From positions 1,922,001 through 1,986,000 of the forward strand of contig OZ345357.1 in assembly GCA_977006965.1 (NCBI GenBank): DNA of 64,000 nt, in the 5' to 3' direction. Of this stretch, positions 1 to 8,649 are shown piece by piece. The notes beneath the pieces are model-generated. The model was given only the letters and a program-made list of their open reading frames with translations. It was not told the DNA's origin and did no database searches. The translations under genes and the position numbers were made by a program. The number at the start of each line of letters is the position of its first letter. The stretch's first letter is position 1. Source of the stretch: Phymatolithon calcareum. Its lineage: Eukaryota; Rhodophyta; Florideophyceae; Hapalidiales.

Positions 1-160
1 TCCTATTGCCGTGTACCTGCTGAGTTGATGTTCCCACCACACTCACGAACCTCACGCGGTCGTTCGGACCTGCAAGGAGGAGTTCGTATAATTGTCAGTA
101 AACTTACGTTTCTCTTACATTTCCGCTTTCCGCGTTGTACGACAGTTTCACACTTTAGTT

Positions 161-177
161 GGTGCATCCAGGAATTC
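161..177 (+). repeat. left terminal inverted repeat of the Harbinger element
   Basis: GGTGCATCCAGGAATTC is exactly repeated in reverse complement at 2841-2857. Both copies continue into imperfectly matching TAGAAATCTAG-rich sequence. Confidence 0.8.
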
Positions 178-437
178 ACAGCTCTAGAATTTAGAAATCT
201 AGCGATTGCGGAGTGATGCATCCAGGAATACAAGGTGTAATTTTAGCAACCAATAGAAGAGCAAAAATTTGGCGCCACTTTGATATTACAAACACCCTTT
301 CGCTTCCCGCGGTCACTGCCAAATTATAGTACTCCACGACAGTACTACTACTGTACTCCGGAACCTCTCCACAGGCTTACCTCGAAAGCTAACTCCGAAT
401 CCTGCATCTGCTACGGCAACGATATAACGCAATCTAA

Positions 438-1499
438 ATGCACCCATCAGCGATGAATCCTCATTCGAGCACTACTCCAATCCGTTCAGGAAGCACCGTC
501 GCTCCGATAGCGTCATTCGAGCCATCCACGCCTCGCGTTTTTGCAAGGTCTGTTCCATTTGCAGCTGATACCCCCCGTGGTCCGCCGATGCCGATTGCAG
601 GAAGTACTAACCGGCCGGCTATTGTAACGTCTAGTCAAAACGGACACCTCAGTAACCCCACTGCAGCTTCCAGCCGCGCAATTTCGATTCCTCCAGGATT
701 CGCTGGCTACGGCATGCACCCAAACGCTTCATTTCCTGCGCAATCTGAGGGCCAACGCCCTCCAGCGTCGCCGGGAAGGACAAATAACGCAGGCTCTGGT
801 CGCAGTACTGCACGTGCGCCTTGTCCTCCATCAAACAGGACCAAAGGTAGGACCGGTCGACAGCGTGGCGCTCGAAACTACAGTGATCAAGAGCTCAACG
901 CTCTTCTCGATTTTACGGAGGAAGTTGAACCTCTCGGTGCAAATCAATGGGCTCTGGTAGCAAGCCACTTCAACCACTGGGTGACTGAGAACGGACGACC
1001 GCATCGTGACTACGAAAGTCTCAAGATGAAATTTGACAAACTCGTTGCCGAGAAGAAGCCCACAGGAGATCCAGACTGCCCTCCTGCAGTGCGTAGGGCA
1101 AAGATAATTTCGCGGAATATCTTGGGCAAGTGCAGCGCGTATGCTTTCGGTGACTCTGAAGAATCATCTGATGACGGAGATGCGCGTCACGGTAGCGAGG
1201 AGTCCATCATGGATTTAACCGGCGATATTGAGTCACCCAGAAGTGGCACACCAATGACATCAGAACCGATATCAGCATCAGTTGACGACTCTCCCGCGGG
1301 AACTACTCCAGAAAATTCCGGACGTGCTGTCCGAAGCACAGAAAATCGTACAACGGCATCCACACGTGCAGTGGGCTCTCTTGGCTGCGGTTCAAGGTCT
1401 AAGGGGCCCGTTGGTGTGCGAAAAAATGCGAGGAAGGCCGGTGCTACTGGACTTAAGCGGAACATTAACACCGATGATACTTTGCTCTCCTCAAGTTAA
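438..1499 (+). CDS. Myb/SANT-like DNA-binding protein of the Harbinger element
   Basis: A 353-aa protein. Residues 1-135 are Ser/Pro/Thr-rich and low in complexity. A Myb/SANT-like domain follows at about 144-215: NYSDQELNALLDFTEEV, then NQWALVASHFNHW, then a basic helix around ESLKMKFDKLVAEKKPTGDP, followed by RRAKIISRNI. The C-terminus is acidic, then basic (SEESSDDGD near 250). In PIF/Harbinger transposons this partner protein binds subterminal DNA and carries the transposase to the nucleus; that role is family knowledge, not shown here. The 3' end overlaps the convergent transposase by 35 bp. The ATG at 438 lies 260 bp inside the left inverted repeat. The frame is intact. Confidence 0.8.
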   Translation: MHPSAMNPHSSTTPIRSGSTVAPIASFEPSTPRVFARSVPFAADTPRGPPMPIAGSTNRPAIVTSSQNGHLSNPTAASSRAISIPPGFAGYGMHPNASFPAQSEGQRPPASPGRTNNAGSGRSTARAPCPPSNRTKGRTGRQRGARNYSDQELNALLDFTEEVEPLGANQWALVASHFNHWVTENGRPHRDYESLKMKFDKLVAEKKPTGDPDCPPAVRRAKIISRNILGKCSAYAFGDSEESSDDGDARHGSEESIMDLTGDIESPRSGTPMTSEPISASVDDSPAGTTPENSGRAVRSTENRTTASTRAVGSLGCGSRSKGPVGVRKNARKAGATGLKRNINTDDTLLSSS

Positions 1500-2604
1500 A
1501 GAGATGAATACAAATACGCAGGAGCCGCTTTCGCTTTTCGCTATCAGAGCTAAGAGGAGCTTTCAGTCTTGCAAAAGGTGCCTTTATGCTCCGCACGCCC
1601 CATTCTGCCGACTGCCGTTCGCTTGGCATTACTCTTTGCATCACAGCGTCGACAGCACCCATTACTTCAGAATCGATCGCCACACCGAGTTCATTTGATT
1701 TTCGACCGCGAACAATCTTCCCGTTTGAAAAGCGCGCTGTCGATCCAAACGCAGAATCGCAGAGAATTGCAAATCCTGGGGGCGTTATCTGGTCACTCAA
1801 CTTGGACGAAACTAGACCGGAGAGAGCAGCAAGGTTTCCATCGTGCCAGCTACCGGGGAAATTGACACCAGCATGAATAATTTCACCAAAAAAGTTCCAA
1901 ACGAAAAGGTTCGTTACTTCCACATTTTGCGTATAGCCTTCGTAGAATGCATTTTGGGTGTCGACGTCGATGTAATTCGCGCACGGCATCCGGCCGCCAT
2001 CCATGACCGCAAAAACGCCATCAAAAAGCTGCCCGCAAGCACGATTATTCTTCAGAAGAGCGTTTGAGGCCCTCATCTCCTCAACGGTGGGCCAACGTAC
2101 TGAAAATTCCGATCTTGTTTTCTTTTTTACAGCCCGGAGGAGCACCTCCAACGAGAAATCCAGCCCAGACGCCAGCGGAGCTTGGTAAAAGGCCAAAAAC
2201 GGGACATAGACGATACTGAGCGCACGTAGTTTTAAGGTACCAGAGAGCCATTGCAAGCAAATCAATGGACTCCCTTTGTGGTTCGCGGCCAGCCGTTTTC
2301 GGGCCAGTACGGTATGGGCTCCCAAAGTTCACGTTTTTCCTTTCGGCAACGAATGCGGGGAGCAAATGCTCCAGTAGAACAGACTTGGGAAAGTTAATTG
2401 CCACAATGAAGTCGCCTGGTGTCCCAAAGGCGAGAAGAAGCTGCCAAGGAGTTGGTGAAGTGCCGAATGGCCGAAGGAGCGCGGCGCGTTTAAATTTTGG
2501 TTGTGGTTCGCGCTTTTTTTCCTTATGGAAAGCTCGGTGGCGATAACAACGCAGAGAGTTGCGGCGCAGGAAGCAGTCGCGGCTAGAGTCAGTTGCGGAT
2601 TCAT
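1465..2604 (-). pseudogene. PIF/Harbinger DDE transposase (DDE_Tnp_4-like), frame-disrupted
   Basis: Family features are split over three frames. The N-terminal piece starts at ATG 2604 (MNPQLTLAATASCAATLCVV). The frame changes near the A7 run at 2514-2520. The second piece runs to about 2165 and holds FGTPGDFIVAINFPKSVLLE and LLAMALWYLKTT. A further shift leads into the catalytic part, which continues to 1465. Catalytic positions are visible there: first Asp in GVFAVMDGG, second in AILCDSAFG, and Glu in RQSAEWGVRSIK. It ends with LFNLRRAKYHRC. Two frame breaks in one copy favour a decayed gene; a short intron cannot be excluded at the second break. It is convergent with the Myb-like gene. 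Confidence 0.75.
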
Positions 2605-2840
2605 CTTGGCGACAGCATTAAAGGTACGCGGGTGTGTGGAGCACTTACACTCTTCGGACGTGGTACGAATGGCGCGCAAATTATCAGGTTTCCCTCTAAA
2701 ACCTGGATGCAGCCAATCTAGAAATCTGGGAGAGGTTACCGCTACCCTCTCCCAGATAGCTAGATCTAGAAAACTGCATTCATCTATCCAGCGCAGTAAT
2801 TGGACTATATTTTTAGAAATCTAGAATCTAGAAATTTGGA

Positions 2841-2857
2841 GAATTCCTGGATGCACC
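2841..2857 (-). repeat. right terminal inverted repeat of the Harbinger element
   Basis: Reverse complement of 161-177. It closes the element downstream of the transposase 5' end. Confidence 0.8.
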
Positions 2858-3183
2858 CAGTGTCCTTATTTCTAAATTTCCTTCATCCCCCAGCCCCAAC
2901 GGCCCTCAAAGATTTCAATTCGAAAATAAATGAAGTTACTTTCTGACCCAACGAAAATCTGCTGACCCAGCTGCCGAATGCTGACAAAACAGAACAATGT
3001 CATAACACCACGCGTACCTCGCGGTGATTTTAGAAAATATGGCAAACTATAGTTTGCCACATAATTTACGTATACTTACGTAGTTTGCCATATTTACTAA
3101 AATAACCACGATAAAAATTGAGAGAATTACTAAAATGACCCAGTGGTCATTCTAGTAATTTCCTCTATTTTTATTTCAGCTTA
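2858..3183. repeat. gene-free stretch with two foldback (MITE-like) inverted repeats
   Basis: First foldback: 30-bp arms at 3020-3049 and 3081-3110 match at about 26 positions, and the left arm runs into a perfect 20-bp palindrome, TGGCAAACTATAGTTTGCCA (3040-3059). Second foldback: about 3112-3172, centred on ATGACCCAGTGGTCAT, with arms of roughly 28 bp. No coding evidence. These are likely tiny non-autonomous elements or their remains. Confidence 0.6.
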
Positions 3184-3770
3184 GATGGAATCGGCCATTC
3201 GGTTCTATTTTCCTTCTTCATCACCTGCCCCCCGGCATCATTGCGGTCTGGCTTTTCCTAAATTTCCGAAGAATGAGGAGAGGGTCTGACATGCACTCGT
3301 ATTTTTACTGCAGCGTAGATGGAATCGGCCATTCGGTTCTGTTTTCCTTCTTCATCACCTGCCCCCCGGTGTCATTGCGGTCTGTCTTTTCTGACATGCA
3401 CTCGTATTTTTATTGCAGCTTAGATGGAATCGGCCATTCGGTTCTGTTTTCCTTCTTCATCACCTGCCCCCCGGCGTCATTGCGGTCTGGCTTTTCTGAC
3501 ATGTACTCGTATTTTATTCGGTTCTGTTTTCCTTCTCCACCGCCTGCCCCCCGGTATCAAAGCGGTCTGGCATTTCCTAAATTTCCGAAGAATGAGGAGA
3601 GGGTCTGACATGCACTCGTATTTTTACTGCAGCGTAGATGGAATCGGCCATTCGGTTCTGTATTCCTTCTTCATCACCAGGCCCCCAGCGTCATTGCGGT
3701 CTGTCTTTTCTGACATGTACTCGTATTTTTATTGCAGCTGAGATGCAATCGGCCATTCGGTTCTGTTTTC
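3184..3770 (+). repeat. minisatellite block 1, 105- and 134-bp units
   Basis: The phrase GATGGAATCGGCCATTCGG recurs at 3184, 3318, 3423 and 3638, with a GATGCAATCGG variant at 3743. The long unit (134 bp) contains an extra 29 bp (CTAAATTTCCGAAGAATGAGG and flank) missing from the 105-bp unit. Each unit has a pyrimidine-rich stretch ending in TTTTTA(C/T)TGCAG, which resembles a splice acceptor. The short open frames across it come from the 105-bp (35-codon) periodicity and are not taken as genes. Confidence 0.85.
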
Positions 3771-4333
3771 TGTAACACTGCACCCTGTCTTGCGCCGGAT
3801 GATAGCTGTCTTAGCAGCGGCTGGTGAAAGGACACGAACATGGGGTATTTGACAGTCCCCTATTTGCGCCGGATGATCGCTGTACGAGCAGCGGCCGGTG
3901 AACGGACGCCAACGCGGAATACTTAGCAGTCCTCGTTTCGAACGGGTCCAATCCCCTTGCTTGCGCTGACGGGTGCGTGCGTGGCGACCAGACTGTCAGT
4001 GTCACCTCCCTAAGCGGTTCGGAATCAGCCTTGCGGATTTACTTACATCCGCTTGGAATTTGTCACAACTGAGAGCACTCGTTTGTCCGACCATTCAAGG
4101 GCGTGGAGTCGCATGCATTGCGCCCTCTCTAATGCCTGGGTAGACTCTTGTGCTGCTGCAGTTCCTTTATATAGAGAATAATAAAGGCAGCACCGTCGGG
4201 GTATCTGAAGGAACCCGCACGGTGAACTAGCCTCTGCTTTAGCCGTGTATGCGCTGCGCTCCAGTAACCCAACGGTACTGTGCTCAGCTCTACCTCTCTC
4301 CTCTTTCCCTCTGGAACACCTTGTCGTGTCACA
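3771..4333. mobile_element. solo LTR, 563 bp, inserted in the minisatellite
   Basis: The insert begins TGTAACAC and ends GTGTCACA, the short inverted TG...CA ends of a long terminal repeat. It interrupts the minisatellite phrase TTCTGTTTTCCTTCTTC and is flanked by a 4-bp duplication, TTTC (3767-3770 and 4334-4337). A TATA-like TTTATATAGAG lies near 4165 with AATAAAG just after it. The left part holds an imperfect tandem duplication of about 75 bp (the GCGCCGGATGAT phrase occurs twice). No internal retrotransposon region adjoins it. A diverged, inverted, truncated copy lies at 43108-43515. Confidence 0.75.
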
Positions 4334-4848
4334 TTTCCTTCTTCACCACCTGCCCCTCGGCATCTTTTCTGTGCTGCTTTTCCTAAATTTCCGAAGAATG
4401 AGGAGGGGGTCTGATATGCACTCGTATTTTTACTCCAGCGTATATGGAATTGGTCATTCGGTTCTGTTTTCTTTCTTCATCACCTGGCCCCCGGCGTCAT
4501 TGCGGTCTGTCTTTTCTGACATGCACTCGTATTTTTATTGCAGCTTAGATGCAATCGGCCATTCGGTTCTGATTTCCTTCTTCACCACCTGCCCCCCGGC
4601 ATCATTGCGGTCTGGCTTTTCCTAAATTTCTGAAGAATGAGGAGGGGTCTGACATGCACTCGTTTTTTTATTGCAGCTTAGATGCAATCTGCCATTCGGT
4701 TCTCTTTTCCTTCTCCACCACCTGCCCCCCGGCATCATTGCGGTCTGGCTTTTCCTAAATTTCTGAAGAATGAGGAGAGGGTCTAACATGCACTCGTATT
4801 TTTACTGCAGCTTAGATGGAATCGGCCATTCGGTTCTTGTTTCCTTCT
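4334..4848 (+). repeat. minisatellite block 2, continuation of block 1
   Basis: Same unit as block 1, resuming in phase right after the LTR, with about four further units (starts near 4443, 4548, 4681 and 4815). The units are somewhat diverged, for example GATATGCACTC and AGGAGGGGG variants. Confidence 0.8.
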
Positions 4849-4882
4849 TCCGCGAACAGTGCTCCAGCTCAGTTCCTGAGAC

Positions 4883-4890
4883 TCTATAAA
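4883..4890 (+). promoter_or_regulatory. TATA-like box upstream of the 139-aa ORF
   Basis: CTATAAAT lies about 45-50 bp before the ATG at 4934. The spacing suits a short 5' leader, but this is position and motif only. Confidence 0.35.
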
Positions 4891-4933
4891 TTCTGCAAAA
4901 AAGTCCAACGGGGAAATATCATAGTAACTCACA

Positions 4934-5353
4934 ATGGTTTCCTCTGCAGTCGATCACCTGGATAGCGTGCACAACGACGGCAGCTTGCCATTGCACTCCG
5001 GTCCGCAAAGAATTGGCCACCCGAGAAGGTACAGTCTGATGAGGGCGATTTTTGGCGGCACAGTGTTCCTCCTTGGCATCGGTATTTCGGTGGTCAGAGG
5101 CCCCAGTTTTCTCAACCTTGCCTGGACACTGGGTGCTACATACGCCGCACTGAAGATGGTTCATGCATTTGAGAATGACGATGATGGTCAGGTCGACGTT
5201 GGTGTGTCTGTACTCGGAAGACAGCTCACGTTTACTGTTACGCAAGGACTCCGCGGACGAGACGTTGAACCAAACCTACAAGCGCGCCTGATAACGGTGC
5301 TTACAACGCAGAAGATGCCGAACCCGACACAGGACCGCATTCCGATGAAATAG
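4934..5353 (+). CDS. small hypothetical protein with a hydrophobic centre
   Basis: A 139-aa ORF of unrecognised family. Residues about 36-55 (LMRAIFGGTVFLLGIGISVV) could form a membrane helix, and a second, weaker hydrophobic stretch follows at about 58-76 (FLNLAWTLGATYAALKMVHA). An acidic patch (ENDDDGQVD) and a soluble-looking tail come next. A TATA-like box lies 45-50 bp upstream. The ORF stands alone between the minisatellite and a convergent short ORF. It could be a small membrane protein or chance coding; no function is assigned. Confidence 0.4.
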   Translation: MVSSAVDHLDSVHNDGSLPLHSGPQRIGHPRRYSLMRAIFGGTVFLLGIGISVVRGPSFLNLAWTLGATYAALKMVHAFENDDDGQVDVGVSVLGRQLTFTVTQGLRGRDVEPNLQARLITVLTTQKMPNPTQDRIPMK

Positions 5354-5368
5354 TTTAACAGTAAAGAA

Positions 5369-5605
5369 TCATTTTTGAGATAGATGAGGTACCGCCGCTT
5401 GGATGAAGGATGTATATATCGCTAGTGCTTTGTCTCTGTCGTCAGACTGATGCCTAGCCAAGTATCGAGGGCTCCAGAGCCGCAGAAGCCCAACCAGATG
5501 GTTAGGCATCTGTCCTGCAAAGCAATCTAGTGTAGGGAGGAAAACAGAGAAATGAATGCGACGTACGCGGTCATCATTGTCGCAATTCTCACTCCCAGCA
5601 TACAA
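5369..5605 (-). CDS. short hypothetical ORF, doubtful
   Basis: A 78-aa frame, convergent with and 15 bp from the preceding ORF. Its composition is protein-like (HLVGLLRLWSPRYLARH, ALAIYTSFIQAAV), but no family was recognised and no promoter seen. It could be an exon or chance. Confidence 0.2.
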   Translation of the reverse strand: MYAGSENCDNDDRVRRIHFSVFLPTLDCFAGQMPNHLVGLLRLWSPRYLARHQSDDRDKALAIYTSFIQAAVPHLSQK

Positions 5606-5742
5606 CAGACTAAAACAAAATGTAAAGAAAACTAATACCGGACATTTACAACTTCATACATACTGTAGAAAAACTCCTCTCAAGCCAAAAAACGGGGTTG
5701 AAAACGATCCGCGCTTGTCCGATTCAACATCCTAAGACCATT

Positions 5743-6021
5743 TTACCCGAAGAGCCCAAAATTCTTTCGCTTCCTCTTCGACACGACTTCCTCAGCTCCC
5801 GAAGATCCCGACGGTGGCCCATCCTTTCTCCCCAATGACGCCGCCCCTCCATCCTTCTTGGTCCTTGCCCTCCACTCAGGACTTTTAGCCTGCATGCGTC
5901 TCGCCGCCACACCACGTCTCGACCCACTAGGCACAAGTCCACCTGCCTGCACAACGTCCCTTTCAGCCTGCTCCCTAGCATATCTCTCCCACTGTTTCGC
6001 CTCATCTGCTTTTGCCTTCAA
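5743..6021 (-). CDS. lysine-rich ORF fragment without ATG start
   Basis: About 92 codons open with no ATG at the left edge; a TAG stop lies just upstream, near 6030. It starts with a charged helical stretch (KADEAKQWERYAREQAERD) and ends with a basic tail (KRKRKNFGLFG). It abuts the tyrosine recombinase pseudogene on the opposite strand and may be a 3' exon or a fragment of another mobile-element gene. Family unknown. Confidence 0.25.
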   Translation of the reverse strand: MKAKADEAKQWERYAREQAERDVVQAGGLVPSGSRRGVAARRMQAKSPEWRARTKKDGGAASLGRKDGPPSGSSGAEEVVSKRKRKNFGLFG

Positions 6022-6033
6022 ATCCTTATCCTA

Positions 6034-6709
6034 GCGGTCTGCACCCCTCCCAGCTTCCGTCGCCTACTACGCCTTGCGCCTTGCTATCCAGACAAATCGT
6101 CTGGACCGCCTTCGCAAATGGGGACTGCTCACGATCTGTTTTCTCCTCTGTGCCCGCCCTGAGAGCATTTAGTCGCTCGCCGCCACGGATGTGGAGCTCT
6201 CTCCAACATTGTTATCTATCCAGCTGCGGAAGTTTAAATACTCCGAGACCGGCGTCACGCCTCGCATCGCCCTTCGGATCCCTCTCCATGGATTGCATGA
6301 CCAACTGTTTCAATTATTTTCCCGTCTATTAGCTGCGGCGCGAGAGCCGGCATGGTTGTTATTCCCGTCTACAGGGCTTCCGACGCGCCCTGCCGGTGCC
6401 TCCTCTCTTTCACACAGCGTGGGCTCTTTGGCCACGCATCTCGGTGTGAACCCGCCCATAGGAATGAAATTTACCCCGCGCTCCGTTCGTAGCAGTGGAA
6501 TATCTGCGGCGTACTCCGTCGGGTTTCGTTTGCCGCTGATAATGCGGCTTTCCAACCACACTTCCACGGATGTCGTGTTTCGCCATTATCTAGACCCGCT
6601 GACGCGAGTCAATGCTGCAGCACGGCTCTTTTTCAGCCGCTTCCTCTCGCTCGTGGACCCGGCCGAACTGGGCACACCGTCCCCAGTCTCGATTTCTGTG
6701 GCAAACTGA
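6034..6709 (+). pseudogene. tyrosine recombinase (phage-integrase fold) pseudogene, C-terminal part
   Basis: One frame runs across the region with an in-frame TAG at 6170-6172. Before the stop are LTICFLLCARPES and then LAATDVELS, matching the first catalytic Arg region of tyrosine recombinases. The C-terminal catalytic part follows: FTPRSVRSSGISAAYSVGF (HxxR box, with Arg in place of the usual His), then LPLIMRLSNHTSTDVVFRHY, where His and the Tyr of HYLDP sit at the expected places. Such genes occur in eukaryotic DIRS-like and Crypton elements; which one applies cannot be told because no RT or GCR1-like domain is attached. The stop and the missing N-terminus mark it as inactive. Confidence 0.65.
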
Positions 6710-6735
6710 GCAGCCTACGCCCGCGCACCCATTAC
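6699..6735 (+). repeat. 37-bp direct repeat, copy 1
   Basis: TGGCAAACTGAGCAGCCTAC and the following CCCGCGCACCCATTAC recur at 7047-7083 with one mismatch, 348 bp away. Copy 1 overlaps the 3' end of the recombinase pseudogene. The region 6710-7362 between the neighbouring genes holds no supported gene. It includes a pyrimidine-rich run near 6880-6960. Confidence 0.7.
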
Positions 6736-7046
6736 GCCTGTATTGTCAAATCACATTGTAATTACTTGACAGCGAATTATGCAATGTAATTGTACGTACA
6801 GCGCGGTACCGTCGCGCGAGAGTACAAGTACTTTGGATAGCAGACGGCGCGACCGGCCCGACTTGGGCAGTCACTTCTTTTCTCTATCCTACCATCCCTC
6901 CCTCCCCATCACTGGCTGCTCTTCGAGCCACCTCTCTCTCTGTTCGTAGTTCGTTCTTTACGGGCGCACGTCTGAGCCCCTTTAATTTCCTCTCTACTTC
7001 TACCAATTACCCAAAATTTCCTCTGGCAAAGTAAATTATATGTCTT

Positions 7047-7083
7047 TGGCAAACTGAGCAGCCTACACCCGCGCACCCATTAC
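7047..7083 (+). repeat. 37-bp direct repeat, copy 2
   Basis: Matches 6699-6735 with one difference. The pair may mark a duplication or the short terminal or split direct repeats of a recombinase-bearing element. Confidence 0.65.
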
Positions 7084-7362
7084 TGTACATCTTCGTCTAA
7101 ACCAACACAACGCACCCACAGGTAATAGTCCGCCATCAAGCAAAGATCTAGTAACCAAAACAAAACCTACAGCCCGCACGGCGCAAGTCGTCCACCTTAA
7201 CTCCCTATCCACCTTACTGCTATGTTACAGCACGCCCGTGTCCAACACAATTAAATTGGACGCCTAATGGACACAACCAACCGACAACAGCGTCGACATC
7301 AACCAACGTCCCGCGAGCCGCCACCCACATGATACGAACTTCCTCTCCCCCCACACGTTACA

Positions 7363-8100
7363 TTACACCCCTCGTACACCCCCTGTTCCGCGGTGTCCGG
7401 ACGCATGCAAGTACGCCTCCTGCACGCGGCCGGCAAGCACGGGCGGCGCGCTAAGCGGCGACATAGCAACCGGCGTTCCTCGACTCGGCATTTCGACATC
7501 CGAAGCCGTACTCCCAACCGAGCTACCCTCTGAAGTGCTACCGCCCGTAGCGGCCGCGCGGCGCATGCGCGCGCGCGTAATGTTGCGATACTTATCCTTC
7601 AGGTCGACCGCGGTACGCTTCCAGTGGAAGTTATAAGCGTTGAGAATCTTCTTCCAATTGCCGGCGCCGTACACGCTCACCCCGTCCAGCAGCATCATTT
7701 CCTCCTCTGTCGAGAAGCGTGTGTAACTCTCCCTTCGTCCGCGCTTGGCGCGCGCAGACGCGCTGCCGCGCGGCGAATTGCCCGGCACGGGGATGGGGAT
7801 CGGCAGCGCTCCGCCGGCGGTGGGCGGGGTGCCCACGATGGACGGGAGTGACGACACGCGCGACAGTGGTGGCAGAGCTGCGTAGGGCCGGGTGACGGAT
7901 TGCAGGGGGAGAAACGCCTGATGCATGCGCGGCGGGTAGCCGTGTGCCGGTGCGAGGGGGGCCAGACGTGCGGGCAGCGAGGCGGGAGGTGGAGGGGAGG
8001 GGTTATGTGCGACGCGCTCGGAGTGGGCCCGTGCAATGGCGACGTCAACGAGGATGTCTAGTGCTGTGGAGGGGGTGGTGCGGGCGGGATGAGTGGTCAT
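7363..8100 (-). CDS. single-Myb telobox protein (telomere-repeat-binding-factor-like domain)
   Basis: A 245-aa intronless protein. The N-terminal ~110 residues are Pro/Ala/Ser-rich. One Myb domain spans about 124-176: ESYTRFSTEEEMMLLDGVSV, then YGAGNWKKILNAY, then the third-helix telobox signature VDLKDKYRNI. The usual first Trp is replaced by Phe (RFSTEEE). In known proteins the telobox LKDKWRN helix recognises telomere-type or related promoter repeats. The tail is Ser/Gly/Pro-rich. The start is the first ATG of the frame; upstream on this strand is an AT-rich GTATAAC-like stretch near 8183. High GC and clean coding make it the best candidate for an ordinary host gene in the window. A transposon-derived Myb gene is the alternative. 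Confidence 0.7.
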   Translation of the reverse strand: MTTHPARTTPSTALDILVDVAIARAHSERVAHNPSPPPPASLPARLAPLAPAHGYPPRMHQAFLPLQSVTRPYAALPPLSRVSSLPSIVGTPPTAGGALPIPIPVPGNSPRGSASARAKRGRRESYTRFSTEEEMMLLDGVSVYGAGNWKKILNAYNFHWKRTAVDLKDKYRNITRARMRRAAATGGSTSEGSSVGSTASDVEMPSRGTPVAMSPLSAPPVLAGRVQEAYLHASGHRGTGGVRGV

Positions 8101-8226
8101 GACTGGGGCGGCTCGAGTATCCGCCGGGGTCGGCGGCGTCCATTCCGACTTTGGTAGTGTGTAGAGGTAGAGGTATAACGTGTGTTATACTGTGCCGCAG
8201 AAGGCGGGCAAAGCAGGTAGGTTTGC

Positions 8227-8560
8227 CTAGGGTTTGGAAGCTTGTGAGCCGTTTCCTGAAGGAAACCTTTGTTTCAGCCAAGAGCTGAGAAGACGAGTTG
8301 GAGTGGTCACTACTTCCGGCCAAGTCACCTCAAGTTCGACGTACTCTCCATCATTTACGACCTTCGCCTCATAATTGTCTCCACCGACACCGGACGGAAG
8401 AACAACCATTAGTGCTGCTTTAGCGATGAGCTGATCTGGGCACGACCACGTTGTAATCACGTGCAGCGGAGTAAACTGATAATCACCGACAATGAGCTCG
8501 CTCCCAGCCCCAGCACCGTCCAAATTGGAACTGCTTCCACCTCTTCGGAGATTGAGAAAA
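8227..8560 (-). pseudogene. truncated copy of the 'LPSG' protein family
   Basis: An open frame with ATG at 8523 (98 aa) that stays open upstream to about 8560. It parallels the gene at 13170-14167: SELIVGDYQFTPLHVI against SELLLGRMDFMPLHVI, MVVLPSGVGG against CVVLPSGVFP, and a following beta-rich YVELEVTWPEV against LLTVKIALPNA. It lacks the N-terminal exon and the C-terminal ~110 residues of the paralogue. The family is not one I can name. LPSG followed by Val-rich strands loosely recalls an Hsp20/CS beta-sandwich; that is inference only. Confidence 0.5.
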
Positions 8561-8649
8561 TGGGAACGTCAATATGTCCAATAGAATACGTGCACTTGTT
8601 GAATTTGAACCTGAAGGAAGCAGAAGAAGTAATATTTCACAAATGCAGA

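Larger units (their letters stand above)
161..2857. mobile_element. PIF/Harbinger-type DNA transposon, about 2.7 kb
   Basis: Two convergent genes, a Myb/SANT-like protein on the + strand and a DDE transposase on the - strand, lie between 17-bp perfect inverted repeats (GGTGCATCCAGGAATTC). A second, shorter inverted pair lies inside: GATGCATCCAGGAA near 213 against a CTGGATGC motif near 2702. Both subterminal regions hold repeated TAGAAATCTAG-like motifs. A Myb-like ORF plus a DDE ORF is the known architecture of PIF/Harbinger elements. The usual 3-bp target duplication could not be fixed unambiguously. The transposase is frame-disrupted, so the copy is probably not autonomous. Confidence 0.8.

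Noticed and set aside
3273-3741. Repetitive protein SDMHSYFYCSLDGIGHSV... in the minisatellite
   Set aside because: The short unit is 105 bp (35 codons), so a frame stays open by periodicity. The 134-bp units break it and there is no gene context.
6310-6567. 85-aa - strand ORF
   Set aside because: Antisense shadow of the tyrosine recombinase frame, which carries the family motifs.
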